This document shows, piece by piece, positions 46,378 to 58,773 of a stretch of 64,000 bases of DNA. The notes beneath the pieces are model-generated. The model saw only the letters and a program-made list of their open reading frames with translations. It ran no database searches and was not told where the DNA came from. The stretch comes from Thamnidium elegans (taxonomy: Eukaryota; Mucoromycota; Mucoromycetes; Mucorales; Mucoraceae): positions 248,001 to 312,000 of the forward strand of contig JAIXMG010000022.1 of assembly GCA_025201345.1 (NCBI GenBank), written 5' to 3'. The position numbers were made by a program, and so were the translations under genes. The number at the start of each line of letters is the position of its first letter. Within the stretch, counting starts at the first letter, position 1.

Positions 46378-47146
46378 CATGGGAAATATATTTCGTCTTT
46401 TCTTTCTAAGTTCGTATTTACAATGGATGGAATCCTCTATAAGTTTTGAGTAGTTTCGGACTTAATATGGTCCTCTACCTGGAAGTTCAGTCAACCAATT
46501 CTGCACAATGGTTTGTTAGCTTGCTAAGACTGGCGTAGATTCGGGTTGGAGCTTCTTCTTATATATATAATTGGGAACATTACTTTTTGGAATTAGTGAC
46601 CCTTACCCTGCTTTCCTCTTATCGTTATTACCAAATCAACTCAATGGCTATAAGTAAAACCAGTTGAAGATGAAGTAGCTGATATTAGTGGTGAAAGCTT
46701 CGATAGCTTGGAGTGACATCCTAAATCGCAATCATATTATAACTATTTGTTGCAAATAAACAAGAGCGGTGATAGTTATTGGCCTTATTGCTTTAAATTC
46801 ATTTGGTATAGGGTTCAATTGTGCTCTACATAATAAAATAAAAAAAGAGAAACAAAACAAAAAAACAATGAAACGAGGGCGTTAGGTACTTTTAATCATG
46901 CAATATATTTAATCATTTTTATACAACTGTTGTTACTTATTTTAACAAACCAAAAATGTCTTTCCAACTTGTTTCGTGTATGAAAAAAAAAGTCTAGTAT
47001 TTTTTATTTATATTACCTATAATTATGTTATATCACATTATATGAACATGCTTTAAATTGATGTTTGTTATTTATATCTCTTCTCATCTTCTTTTTTTTT
47101 TTTTGCGATAACTATGGAAATCATTTACAAACTTGGAGGCAGCTGA

Positions 47147-47385
47147 TCCATCACTTTCTCAGCAACAAAAAAAAAGTATTAACGTGTATACCAAATTTTC
47201 CAGACCCTGGTTACTGGGATCTCTATAATGGAATACAAGGGATGAATAATAATAATCATCAAAAAGCACTAGCATATTTTGAAAAGTCATCAATTAAGAT
47301 GATATCCCCGTGCTTTTTCTTCTTCTCCCTTGAAAATAGAATAAAGCACGTTGACACATATCTCGCTTTCGAATCTACACTTTAA
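47147..47385 (+). pseudogene. Truncated Sel1-like gene fragment in the 3' flank, copy 3
   Basis: Mirror of the fragment at 10734-10946: FPDPGYWDLYNGIQGMNNNN and QKALAYFEKSS are unchanged. The upstream part has a different disruption (stop in GGS-stop and an A-run frameshift near 47166). Independent lesions in both copies support a non-functional relic. Confidence 0.45.
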
Positions 47386-47562
47386 CTTTCTAATTTACTC
47401 TCTAAACGTATATTCAAGCTGCGTATTGTAGCTCCAGATTACTATTGTTGCCTGAGATTTTGGTTTCATAAATAGCTCGCGAGAGAAAAAGAAATAAATA
47501 CTGGCACATCGTTTTATAAATGCTTTCGTTATATTCGATCTTAGATTTGTATAATTGCCTGA

Positions 47563-49986
47563 AAGCATAAAGAACATTTATATATTGATATTCCGTATAA
47601 TGCTTTATATACGAATATAAAAGTTCTTAATTACAGCTTCTATACGCATTTATATGTTATAATTCTTTTTTTTTATTAAAGTGTAAAATATAATGGGTAC
47701 AACTTGAACACAACAGTAATCTTTTTTTTTTAAAATCGACATAATGTCATGGACTCCGCAAGTATTGTTATATACGGTATTTCAGTCTTGCCTCCAACCG
47801 CTTTTAGTTTGAGATAAAGGGAGGAAGAATAACCGTGGTAAACTGTAGAGATCATATAAGGTACATCTTGATTGTTCTTCAGCTTATTTATAATACCCAA
47901 ATATAATCGCTCTCCGAATCTTTCAGTTGTATGCTCTAAACCAATAGGTTCACCGAATTTAAAACTAGCAAATGGCTTAAGTTTAAAGAATCCTATTAAA
48001 GTCATGTTAGTTAAAAAAGCAGTATTCTCTATAATATCACCTACGTAGAGAAAGAAAAATATCGTCATATTCTCGATTCATATTCAAATAAAATACTCGA
48101 TTTAATTGATTTTCTTTCATTTTATCTCCCTTCTTGAATAATGGAAATACTTTTTCGTCATCGATTAAAATGGCGTTAGTATCCTCTCGGTTGCTTTTAA
48201 GTACAATAGGAATATTATCCGAAGAGTCTTCAAAACCGAAACCGAAGTTTTCACTATAAACTTGGCGTAAAACACCCACTTGAAATCCTTTATATGAGCA
48301 TGGTTCTTGCTGAAGAATAGGCTGCCGCAGCTGATTTAATAATCTTGGTATAGTATAGTGATTTAAGTCAATTCTTTGTTCATACATAAAATAGTCGGTT
48401 TCGTCATCTAGTATTTTCATAAGGATATGTTGGAACTGTGAATTATAATTGAAGCGTATCAGATGAAACACATATTGAATATGTGTATAGTTTCCAAAGA
48501 GTTGCTTATTTATCAAGGAGGTAAATACAAGAGGGATGATACCTTGTAGAACTGGTCGAAAAGAAATCTCTGTAATATCATTTGCAGTTAAACAAACTCT
48601 ACAGTTACATGATTTGCTTAGATATAAAGTGGTTTTGTCTGCTTTTTGTGTGATCAAATTCTTGTTAAGGATCTATAAAAAGTACAAATTAAAGCTTTAG
48701 ATAAAAAGAATGATAATCACTGACACTATTTTAGATTACTTACATCTTTAGATATGTACTCCTTAAGATTATTGGTAAATTCTGCTTGATTCTCTAAAGA
48801 GAATATATCTAGTAATTCGTTGTCATTATATCCTTTATGTGTGTCACATAGTTGAATTAGACTGTTATTTTCTGTAATATTGCTCCACATGTTGAAGCAC
48901 AATGAGTCATATATATTGGGAATAGGGATTATTTCTTCTTGTATAATGATTGTTTCCTGATCTTCGTGATCCGAACTAGATTCAGTTACTACTTGATTTA
49001 GCGTTAGCTGTACATAGTCTATATGCAGTTGAGATACCATAAAGAAAGACTTGAGTGGAAATTGTAGTTTGAATGACTGTTGAATTACAGGCAAGAGACC
49101 TTCTCCTTGTGTAGTAATTCTGAGTTTTTTATAACTGTCATCTTCTTGTACCAGATTGCTTGCATATATCATATCTCTTAACTCGTCCTCAGTGACAAGT
49201 AATCTCTGAAGAAGCGCCTTTTCAATAGTAATAGCATATCCAGTTTTTATATTTTCGTTACCTCCTGCAATTTTCGGCGTCTTTCTTGATACAGTTACAT
49301 TTATATAAATCATATAAATCAGTACAAATGCTTTGATGTATACTTGTTGCTGTATCGATACCATTATATCTTTATTATGGCTCTCTACGCTTAATATATT
49401 TTCTATTTCAATCAGCATGTCCTTATTTAATACAACAGAAGAGATATTTGATTCATCTGTTAAGTGTTCTTCAACAAACGTGATAAATCTAAATAAGCCA
49501 TTGATTTTTTAATTACCAGTAAAATACATAATAAATATGAATAAACTTACGAATTTTTGACATTTAATATTGTTACGTCCGAAAAAGTAAAGAACAATCC
49601 CAGAGAGCGTAATCTAATGCCGTATTAGTATAGATATCTACATAATGTTTTATTCATATCTTACCCGATGTCAGGTACAAAGTAGTCATGATCCCAAATT
49701 TCTTTTACTAGACCATTTTCGTCTAAAAGTGAGAACGATAACACTGTAGAGTCGAGCAGAATATCTAATTGTAAAAAGTATTACTACTGAAATAATAAAG
49801 CATATAATGATGGTGTACCTATATTCATAATGGCATCAGGTTTCGAGTTTAGGAATATTGAAGATGAGATCGCCGAATGATCTGTTAATAGTATACGCGG
49901 TTTACTGTATATGCTAGAACCCTGAATTGCGTTAACCGAGTATCGAAAGATCCCATTTATGATATCTCTATTGTCAATATATTTAT
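47563..49986 (-). repeat. Right arm of the 2,424-bp inverted repeat
   Basis: Exact mirror of 43382-45805 where compared. The spacer between the arms is 1,757 bp. Confidence 0.9.
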
Positions 49987-51346
49987 TCGAAAGGCTTTTA
50001 GGTACGATATAGTTGGAGCTGACAGATATTCGATTATACTCAAACATAAATCTTGACCACTGTAATAGACCTTCGTCTGATTTGATTTTAGAAGTATATT
50101 CATCAGTAAATTTCAAAATAGAGTACTCCTTTGCAAGGTCGTTTGGAAGTAGTTGTTTCAAGTTATTAGGCAAATGTTTACTGATTTCATGGCATATATC
50201 AAAAGGCCGAATGGATCTAATAAGTTCTTCTTGGTGTTTATCAAATTCGGATATATTTTCGTCAGTAATGAAAGGTTTCATTAAATAAGAAGCTTCGTCT
50301 TTGTCATCCTATTATAATAGCCTGTTAGTTGGTATTGTCTGATCAATCCTATGTTGCATTACTAACCATATTATAAGTAAAAGTATCATTGCCCAATTCT
50401 TTCATAATATTTAGGATAGTGTCTTCTTGAGCATCGAAAGAGAATTTGATCTTTATAAACTCTCTAATACCGTTTTTAACATCGTCGGAAGTAAGAAACA
50501 TTGCATTTGAATTCATGATTTTCGGAAAAGTTATGGAACCGGAAAAATCAAATAGAGGATTTCCAATTAAGATTAAATCCAGCTTGATCGACACTTGATT
50601 CTCCTTCACGGCAACAATTCTACTCAAAATCGTATTACGTGTCATTTCAGTAAAAGATACACGTTCAGGGTCACTTAAGCGGTAATAGCTAGATTCTATA
50701 TCGGAGCAAAATAAAAGCCTGTCTTGGTGATCATCTTTTGATATTAAATTGGCTTCAACAAAAATAGGTCGAATCAGAACTTCTCTTATTTCTTCTTCCC
50801 ACTCCGACGGCACGACTAATACGTAGTGGAGTGCACCACGATCTTTAATTTCTCCTTTCAAATTTTCAATTAGGTTTTCTACATATAAGCGAATAAAGTC
50901 TGCTACAGCTGTTAACGTGAATAGGTCATCTTTATCCCGGCTATCTTTGCCCTTCTTAAAGAGTTGATATAATTTCTCTCTGGACACATTGATTTGTACT
51001 GAATCTTCTTCGTTATCGTCAACACTGTCGTCTCCCCAACTTAAAACATTCGATTTATTCTTATCATAAGTGATATAACTAGCTTCTCTACATTTTTACA
51101 AATTGTTCAAAGTCATAATATTTTTTTTTAGTACTCTATACTTACGTCAGATATGAAGTTCCGTATTGTGTATATCTTGTTGAAGCGGAACAATAGTCTA
51201 AATGGGTCATATTCACTCCAAGGTCTATATGACGATAAAGTTTTTCTTTTAAAAAAAACAGAAGATGGAATTATTTCGTAATAAGAGGATCACTTACGAA
51301 AAACAACAGAGTGTGTATGTTGGAGAAAATCATATACTTCGTCCAT
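47730..51346 (-). CDS. Hsp70/actin-like ATPase family protein, copy 3
   Basis: Minus-strand exons: 51346-51298, 51245-51146, 51087-50367, 50308-49819, 49764-49665, 49613-49551, 49488-48744, 48672-48045, 47992-47730; 1,052 residues. Exon 2 reads RHIDLGVNMTHLDYCSAST, the clearest version of the DxG motif in the set. The first three exons and half of exon 4 are a third, separate variant; the rest equals copy 2. Transcription converges on that of copy 2, so read-through from either gene would produce complementary RNA over 2.4 kb. Confidence 0.72.
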
Positions 51347-51492
51347 ACTAATATTTTTGCTGAAGAAAAAGAAAAGGAGTAAAACGAAGAAAATGGGGTA
51401 GTGGTCTACACTATTTCGGGGCCCCTTTGTTACATCAAATATCGGCGGGATATGAAATGTAAAGTTTATTTGCTTTAAAACAGGCAAATTTT

Positions 51493-53100
51493 TTCTCTGT
51501 TTCTAATAATAGTTATTATTGGACGATGTTGCTAAGGCTCAATAAAAATAAATGTAAAATAATCATACAGGGTAAAGATGTGAGAAAATGGTAACTATAT
51601 ACGTAAATACATATAAAAGTATATATCTGTATATACGCTTAACTACATTTCTGATAAAGCCTCCCAGAGGGATAAATAATTGAGTTTTTTTTTATACAGC
51701 ATGTAATAGGATCATAGAGTAATTGTATGATATTAAAAAATTCATGCAGCAGTGAAATATCTAAAATAGCCATATATTAAAGAAGCCGCAAATTAATTAT
51801 TTATGTATCTGAATTTTTGAAATAAAAATTTTCAACTTACAATTTCGGTTACGAAGCATCGCCTCTAGCCCTAACTGCGCTTCTTGTAAGAAAAGAGTCA
51901 GTTTTATATCTAAAATCAGTATTACTGCGAATTAGGGAAACGTTTGGCTGAATAATAGTGTAGCCGGACCGGTTAAAACGATGGCCATAGCCGAAACACT
52001 GTCTCTTGTTTGTACATTTCGGTTATTGCGTACAGAAACACAGGCTTGATTGTAATAAATAAATACACTATTTATACTTTTCTGAATCATTTTCCCCTTC
52101 GCCATGAGTTTTTGCTTGGAATGAGATAAAGGATGAAAGCGATAGACACAAGTTTGGGATTTTTTTTATCTCATTTGTAATGCATGCTGTAAACCCAAGG
52201 AATATTTCAAGTAAGTAACGTAGTTATAAAACCTACTCAAGATGATATAGCTTCTTCCCTTCGCCTTTTTACTTTTATTTCAAATACTGATAAATAAAAC
52301 AAACTCATACTGATAACTAGCATAAGCGGTAATTGTGGCGGTATAATACATACCTCTCTAAGATCAGCCAAGAAATATAAAAAGGGTGTGAAAAACAAGT
52401 GCACACACAGATATAACACTCTTTACATATAGATATAAACAGTAGTACATGCACCTTTATTACGACGTAAAGAGCACTATAAGTATCTCCTATTTCGATG
52501 AACTATCCCTACGTACCATCTTGTGAATACCCTTTTTCTGTTATGCAAAATGTACAAAATGTTATGATCATATCTTTTGTTAATAAAAAAAAATTATTAG
52601 TTTCCTTCAAGTATCTAGACATAATTTTATTCTCTCTTTATCCGATTTGATAGCTTTCTTTCTTTTCTTTTTTTTTTTACTATCGAAAGAAGACCGTATA
52701 TTCCAAATAAAGTTTAATCCTTCATTTACCAACTTTTTTTTTATTTGACAGCAAAACCCCATTTTCAAAGCTTTTCACATATTATCCAACGCCTTTTTTT
52801 TTTTTTTTTTTTTTTTTTTTCAAACCAGATATCGGCTTTCGATCATGTAAATAGAACCGGAATCTCTCATACATTTCGGTGAGATATAAAAAAAGTCCAA
52901 GTAAAATTAGATTTTGAATCAACGTATTGACTATAAAAAAACTGTAAATATATAGTATTGATAAAGGCGTCTGTAACAGCCCTAATCTAAGGATCGTATA
53001 ATTTTTATTTGTTATCATCTGGTTAAAAAAGGTGATCAACAACGAAGAAAACATTTCCTGTTGGTTAGGATTATTGTATTCAGACAGTAAAAAATGTAGA
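51493..53100. other. Spacer, no supported gene
   Basis: AT-rich. A hydrophobic minus-strand frame at 52782-53054 ends in a Lys run from a T tract and is probably chance. Right of it the Sel1-like relic begins after a TGTAG that may be an old splice acceptor. Confidence 0.45.
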
Positions 53101-53705
53101 GTTGGCTTATAAAGAATCGTTTAAATGGTTCGAAAAATCATATGATAGTGGGAGAAGCCTTTCAGCTTCCTTTCGTCTTGGTGTTTTATATTACGACGGA
53201 AATGGTGCTGAAAGAAATTGTTCACTTGCATTTAAGCTATTTGAAGAATATATTAGCTATAATGATGACGATCACGCAGTACCATACTTTTTAATGGGCG
53301 ATATATATGCATGGAAATGATGATGTCCCTCAAGATTATCAAAAAAAAAACACGAACGTTTTTTAAAAGCGTATGAGTCTGGGCCGTTGTGAAGGAGCAA
53401 CTTCACTGGGTTTAATATATTATGAAGGTCAAGGTGTAGAAGAAAACGACGAAACGACGTTTGGATGGTTTACCAAAACTGTGTCAATGGGTTCTTCGCA
53501 TGTGGAACTCATGTTAAATATTCTTTTTCCTTAGTTGACTTTATTCGATTTTACTATGCGATAGTTAATAAATAAAGTGACTAGTACGCTTTATTTGCCG
53601 GTATAACCTACCTTTTCTGTTTCTGGTTACCCACTCAAGCGAGTCAGTTTATTTAAACAAGCCGCAGCAGAGTATCAAAATAGATATGCTCGTTACTTGG
53701 CTTAA
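53101..53705 (+). pseudogene. Decayed Sel1-repeat protein gene
   Basis: The plus strand reads Sel1 repeats: ESFKWFEKSYDSGRSLSASF, RLGVLYYDGNGAERNC, then a stop near 53318. In the next frame comes IYMHGNDDVPQDYQ, then after an A10 frameshift AYESGRCEGATSLGLIYYEG and QGVEENDETTFGWFTK, and finally LFKQAAAEYQNRYARYLA near 53650. Sel1 repeats serve as protein-interaction scaffolds. At least two frameshifts and several stops show it is inactive. The fragments at 10734 and 47147 carry what looks like the N-terminal exon of the same family. Confidence 0.75.
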
Positions 53706-54459
53706 TGGCTAAGAAATGTGTTCCATCTCATAGTTTGAATGCAATACGAAATCCTTGATTGGTCAAATAGAACTTTCATTTACAAAGTCTTGAAAAGGGA
53801 TTTCGCAAACGGACATTTAATTTTCTTTACAATATTTTCAGTTTCTCACTGCTTTTTTTCTTTAACAAAGTAAAATTGTAATCCTTTTCCTTTTTTCTTT
53901 TATTTTTTTTAAAAAAAGGGGGAAAAAACCCAGGCAACTATTAAAAAAAAAGAAAGAATACCTTTTTTTTTTCAATTTGACGCAGGCAGTTTTTTTTATA
54001 TAAAAACAAGCTCAAATTTTATTATTTCTCACTCAACTCTTTTTTTTTTCTTGAAAAAAAAATTGTTAAAAAAAAAAGTCAAAATAGCCCATTATACATA
54101 ATTCAACCCAATCTGATTAAATTATGCGTATACCAAATACCTCTTACGTATTATAAACACCAGCAATAACTATTTTGATTCCTTTGTATCATACACACAC
54201 ACACACACCCATTTACTCAATTACAACGAAAACAACAAAACCCTCTCTTTTTTTATATATTTAAAAAAACTTAATAGATCAAGTTCTAGACTGTATATTT
54301 AAAAAAACACGATATTTGACAACTCATTTTTTTTTTCCACACTTAATTAAAAACTTTTTTTTTAAAACAAAACAAAAAAAAAAAGAACAACAAACGATAA
54401 CGAAAACATACAACACCCTTTTTTTTCCACCTCCCTCCCCCTTCTTTTTGTTCAACAAA
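53706..54459. other. Upstream region of the deubiquitinase gene
   Basis: T/A-run-rich. Contains TATATAAAAAC near 53997 and an (AC)8 microsatellite at 54193-54208. No ORF. A long leader is possible. Confidence 0.45.
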
Positions 54460-56707
54460 ATGCCATCTGGAAAAGTAAGTAACTTTTTTTTTTTAAAAAA
54501 AAAGAAAAATACATGTCCTAATTGAATAATCTCGATTAGATTTTAATGCCAACACTTTGTTTTGGAGAAATCAGTCGAGATGAAATCAACACTGTACTCA
54601 ATATTGCTGGTGTCTCATTATCCCCACCCAAAAAGGTAAAAATAAAAAAATAAAAAAAAATTACAAATTTTTTTATGATAATACTTATTAAGACACGTCA
54701 TTAGACACCTTTTGCCACTGGTATTCAATACAGAAAGCCAGTAGTCATTCACTCACCACCACCTAAACAACAATTTGAGACCGTCTTTGTCGAACCAGAA
54801 GAAGACGAAACTCCTATTGTTGTAGAAAAACCTATTGTTGAACCGGTTGAAATAGTAGAAGAGAAAAAGACGATTGAAGAAAAACCAGTCATTGAGGAAA
54901 AACCTATTCAACCTGAACCCCAACCAAAGTCGAAACCTACTCCACCACCACCATCAAAGCCTGAACCTCAACCTCAACCTCAGCAACAAAAACAACAAAA
55001 ACAATCCAAGCAACAAAAGAACACTATCAAGAAAGAAGCAACAAAACAAGTAAATAATGCCAAGGCGCCTACTACTACTCCACCTGTTGAACTTCCTTCT
55101 CCTCAACTTGAGCCCACTGCTACTGCTGCTCCTGTTCCTGCTCCTGTTCCTGCTCCTGCTCCTGCTCCTGTTCCTGCCCCTATCACCAGTTGGGCATCTC
55201 TTGTAAAGAAATCAGAGCCTGTCAAGAAGGCGCCTGCTGCTACTGCCGCTGCTACTCCTGCTACAAATGGTAAGCCACTCGCTAAATCTACCAAGCCCTC
55301 TTCTCCTACTTCCTCAAGTTCTAAATTCACTGGTGTAGCAGGTAAATAATAATAATAATAATAACGCGGTAAAAATACTAAATTGTAATGTATATAGATA
55401 TTATTAGTAAATATGAACCCAATTATAATGCACCTTTACTTCAACCTCGTGGTTTGATCAATAATGTCAATACATGTTTTATGAATGTTGTAAGTATAGA
55501 AAAATACGATCAAAAAAGCTGACAAAATACTAATTAGAAAGGAAATTTTAGATTTTACAACCATTATCTCATTGTGCACCATTTTATAATCTTATCAAGA
55601 CTATTAGTAAACAAACCAAACATGCCTTCAAAAGTAAAACTCCTTTATTGGATTCAATGTAAGTAAAAAAAAAAGTGTGTGTGTGTGTGGTAACTGATTT
55701 TTTTCTCTTTCAGCGTCGAATTCATCGATGAATTCCAATCCGATCGCCTCGATAATTTAGAACCTTATGGAGAACCATTTGTACCTGAATACGTTTATAA
55801 CGCATTACGTGGTCAAAAGAAATTCGATACACTTCGTGGCAGACAAGAAGATTCAGAAGAATTTTTGTGTTACTTATTGGACGGTTTACATGAGGAGATG
55901 ACAGCTGTTCTCAAAGAACAGTCAGATAAAAAGGAAGCAGAAGCTGCTGCTGCTGCTAATGGAGGAGATGGCTGGTTGGAAGTTGGAGCAAAAAATAAGA
56001 CGAGTAATTTACGTTCGGTAAGTAAATATACATATATGTGGGGTATTCAGGTCTAAAAAAAAAACTTATCATTTTTATAGACTGGATTTGAAGAATCACC
56101 TATTTCGAAGATCTTTTGCGGTAAATTAAGATCCGTCTTACAATGCCCTGGAGCCAAAGATTCTATTAACCAGGAACCTTATCAATCTTTACCGTTGGAT
56201 ATCCAACCAGAAAATGTACATTCGATTGAAGACGCCATTGGTAATATGACAATAGCCGAGACGATGCACGATTATACATCACCAGATGGATTAAAAGTAG
56301 ACGCAACAAAAAAAGTTTATTTAGAAGGATTACCGCCTGTTCTTATTTTACACATGAAGCGATTTGTATTTGATAATATTGGTGGTGTTCAAAAATTATC
56401 GAAACAAGTAAATTATGGATCTAAATTAGTTATTAATCCTGAATGGATGGTGCCTTCTTTACGCCCAAGTGAACCTATTACTTATGAATTATTTGGTAGT
56501 GTTTATCATCATGGTACTTCCGCTGGAGGTGGACATTATACGTGTGATATTAAAAGAAAATCTGGTGAATGGCTTCATATTGATGATACGACGATTACTT
56601 CCGTCTCTGAGCAGGATGTCTTGGTTACTGACGAGAATACCCGCACATCCGAAAAATTACATGCTGGTCAAACAGCTTATATTTTGTTCTATGTCAGATC
56701 ATCCTAA
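54460..56707 (+). CDS. USP10/Ubp3-type ubiquitin-specific protease
   Basis: Seven exons: 54460-54474, 54540-54635, 54705-55341, 55398-55489, 55552-55658, 55714-56017, 56081-56707; 625 residues. Residues 38-245 are disordered: Glu/Lys-rich, then Pro/Gln and Pro/Ala repeats (PVPAPVPAPAPAPVPAP), ending in ITSWASLVKK. The USP domain starts at GLINNVNTCFMNVILQPLS with catalytic Cys276. The box GRQEDSEEFLCYLLDGLHEE matches USP10, LPPVLILHMKRFVF is typical of USPs, and the catalytic His is H569 in AGGGHYTCD. The Cys box normally reads N-x-G-N; here the glycine is Val (NNVN). USP10/Ubp3 removes ubiquitin in ribophagy, vesicle transport and stress-granule biology, usually with a Bre5/G3BP cofactor. 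Confidence 0.92.
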
Positions 56708-56920
56708 TAAAATAAATAAAAAAAAATCATATACACACACATTACTTTTTGACACTTTTTGGTGGCTTATGCACCACACAAAAAAAAAAAAAGAAAGTTC
56801 TAAATTTGGAAACAGTAACCATAGTGACCGTCTTTAATTTTTTTTTATACATCAGAACCTTTTTTTATATATTTTTTTTTCTATTTCTCTGTCTTTTTAT
56901 TAAACGAACAATCAATCAAT
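56708..56920. other. Short spacer
   Basis: Holds the 3' end of the deubiquitinase and the T-rich leader of the next gene. Confidence 0.4.
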
Positions 56921-57474
56921 ATGGGAGGAGTACACAACATTAACAAGAGTAAATATTTTATAATATGCTAGTTTTGTCTTCCAGTTTTTTAAAAACTAAC
57001 TTTTTCTTTGTTTTTAATCTAGTCAAGGGACATTCTAAAGAAGGTTACAAGCGTATTGCAAGAAGTATCAAGAAGGCCAACAACCCCACCAGACCTTCCG
57101 TTACAACAAAGAGAGTTGTTACCAAGAAGAAGCAAAAGGCTTTCGAAAGAGCTTTGAGAAACGTAAGCTTACAACATATATATTTTAGATCGACATGGAA
57201 CTAATTATTGATCTTTTTTTTTTTCTTTTGATCTGTAGGAAAAGAAAATTTTAGCCAGTAAGGGTTTGATTGAATATGAGGAAGAAATGACTGGTAAGAA
57301 AAATGATGTGGACACTTATAAAAGAATAGCTATTGACAATTGCTATTATTACTATTAGATGTTGTCGTTCCTTCTCCCGGTAGACAAAGAGTTATGAACA
57401 CCTGTGTTCCCTCTGATGAACTTTTAGCTGCTGCCGCTGCTGGTCCCGGTACCACCCTTGGTGGTCCTCAATAG
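56921..57474 (+). CDS. Small basic protein, 112 residues
   Basis: Four exons: 56921-56948, 57023-57162, 57239-57293, 57359-57474. The product starts MGGVHNINKIKGHSKEGYKR and is rich in Lys/Arg up to residue 75 (KRVVTKKKQKAFERALRN). It then has a short acidic piece (YEEEMT) and the tail SPGRQRVMNTCVPSDELLAA ending GGPQ. Three introns in so short a gene and intact splice phases argue for a real gene. The composition fits a nucleolar or ribosome-assembly factor, but I do not recognise the family. It converges with the methyltransferase gene; the stops are 57 bp apart. Confidence 0.8.
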
Positions 57475-57531
57475 ATTATACACATAAAAAAAATATAATC
57501 TCTTGTAAATAATACTAAATCCCCTTTTTAA

Positions 57532-58504
57532 TTATGCTTTTTTTTTTCTTTTCTCGAAATAAACTAAAAAAGAGTCATGTGGAATTAACACTCTGTTTTG
57601 ATCATCAACTGGCACTGCTTTTAAAATGGATTCAATACGTTCTTGTAGTCTTTGTTGCTCCTTGCTGTCAAGGCAAGCAATGTAACTTTTACTTAGTACT
57701 CGTTTCCAAACATCTGGTTTATAAACACGTATGTCATTTTCAAATTTAACTTCTTGAAAAGGTAACTTAAATAACGAGTGTGCTTCTCTAGTCTCAAATA
57801 CTTTACGCCATTTCATTTTCCTAAACTGTGGTACATCTTTATCATAAACTTCATACTCACTTTTTTTTTCTTGTTAGTAGAATTCTTTCTAAACGGAATA
57901 CTATATACAGGAACATGTTTCTTACTTTCGAAACTTTCTAACCCAGTCACTACGTTGACTTTCTAAATTCCATGCCAAAATACCATACCCGTTCTGTTTT
58001 AACACACGGTGCAATTCCCGTAACGTTTGAATATCATCAAACCAGTGAAACGCTTGCGCAATCACTACTGCATCCAACGATTCATCCTCCATAGGAATAT
58101 CCCAAGACGTACCCGGTAAACAAGGCACCAAAGGCAAAACCTCATTTAACTTCCGTCTCATATTCTCTGCCGGTTCCACTGCTGTAACATGAAGTCCTAC
58201 ATTGACCAAATGTTTGGTCATTAAGCCTGTTCCTGCTGCTAAATCTACAACTTGATTGTTCTTGCTAGATACTAGGCCCTTGATTTTTTCTACAAGTAGT
58301 TTAGGGTAACCAGGACGCGCTTTAGCTATTTGCATATATATATATGTATGAAAGAAAAGCGGAGGTTACTTATATTGTCTTGGCGTTAAAAAGAAAAAAG
58401 TTACCGTAAGCATCGGTTTGCAAGTTGAAGCCTTTAGAAGCAACAGCATGTACTTTAGAAATACTGGTATAACTACGAGTTGAGATTAATCTATTAAATG
58501 ACAT
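57532..58504 (-). CDS. Class I SAM-dependent methyltransferase
   Basis: Three exons on the minus strand: 58504-58405, 58325-57926, 57859-57532; 275 residues. The start MSFNRLISTRSYTSISKVHA is Arg/Ser-rich without acidic residues and may be a mitochondrial presequence. Motif I is QVVDLAAGTGLMTKHLVN, followed by VTAVEPAENM (acidic loop), DAVVIAQAFHWF (motif II/III region) and LHRVLKQNGYGILAWN. The HWF after the Asp/Ala strand is common in the yeast Crg1/Tmt1-like group. The substrate is unknown, probably a small molecule. Confidence 0.87.
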
Positions 58505-58773
58505 AAGACGAAAATTATTATTCCTTAGCTCGCAAATTATTTCTAAACGAACTAATAAGGGGGGGGGGGTTTACCCGCAGCACCTTTCAATAAAATGAGC
58601 GTCAATAATTTGACAGTTCCTGATTTCAAGATACTTGTATGATTTTTTTTATCACTTATTAAAACTGACTAATTTATTTTAAGCTCTATTTCCATATATC
58701 TATTTTCTTTCTCTCTCTCTCTCGCTCTTTCTTTTCTTTTTCTTTTTTTTTTAAAAAAAAAACTCCAAGTAAC

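Larger units (their letters stand above)
46378..51492 (-). repeat. Segmental repeat unit, copy 3 (inverted)
   Basis: Reverse-oriented counterpart of about 6640-11704: Hsp70-like gene plus the 1-kb 3' flank. Upstream homology stops near 51492, earlier than between copies 1 and 2. Confidence 0.8.

Noticed and set aside
43382..49986. Palindrome accepted as certain biology
   Set aside because: Perfect arms could also come from misassembly of a collapsed or duplicated contig. I report it as a finding needing long-read support.
6353..51492. The Hsp70-like unit as a transposon
   Set aside because: I found no terminal inverted repeats, target-site duplications, transposase or reverse transcriptase common to the copies. 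Segmental duplication with conversion fits better.
52782..53054. Hydrophobic 90-codon minus-strand ORF
   Set aside because: AT-rich DNA often gives Ile/Leu/Phe-rich frames; it ends in a Lys run from a T tract and has no paralog here.
55103..55330. Val/Gly/Ala-rich minus-strand ORF
   Set aside because: Antisense of the Pro/Ala repeat in the deubiquitinase.
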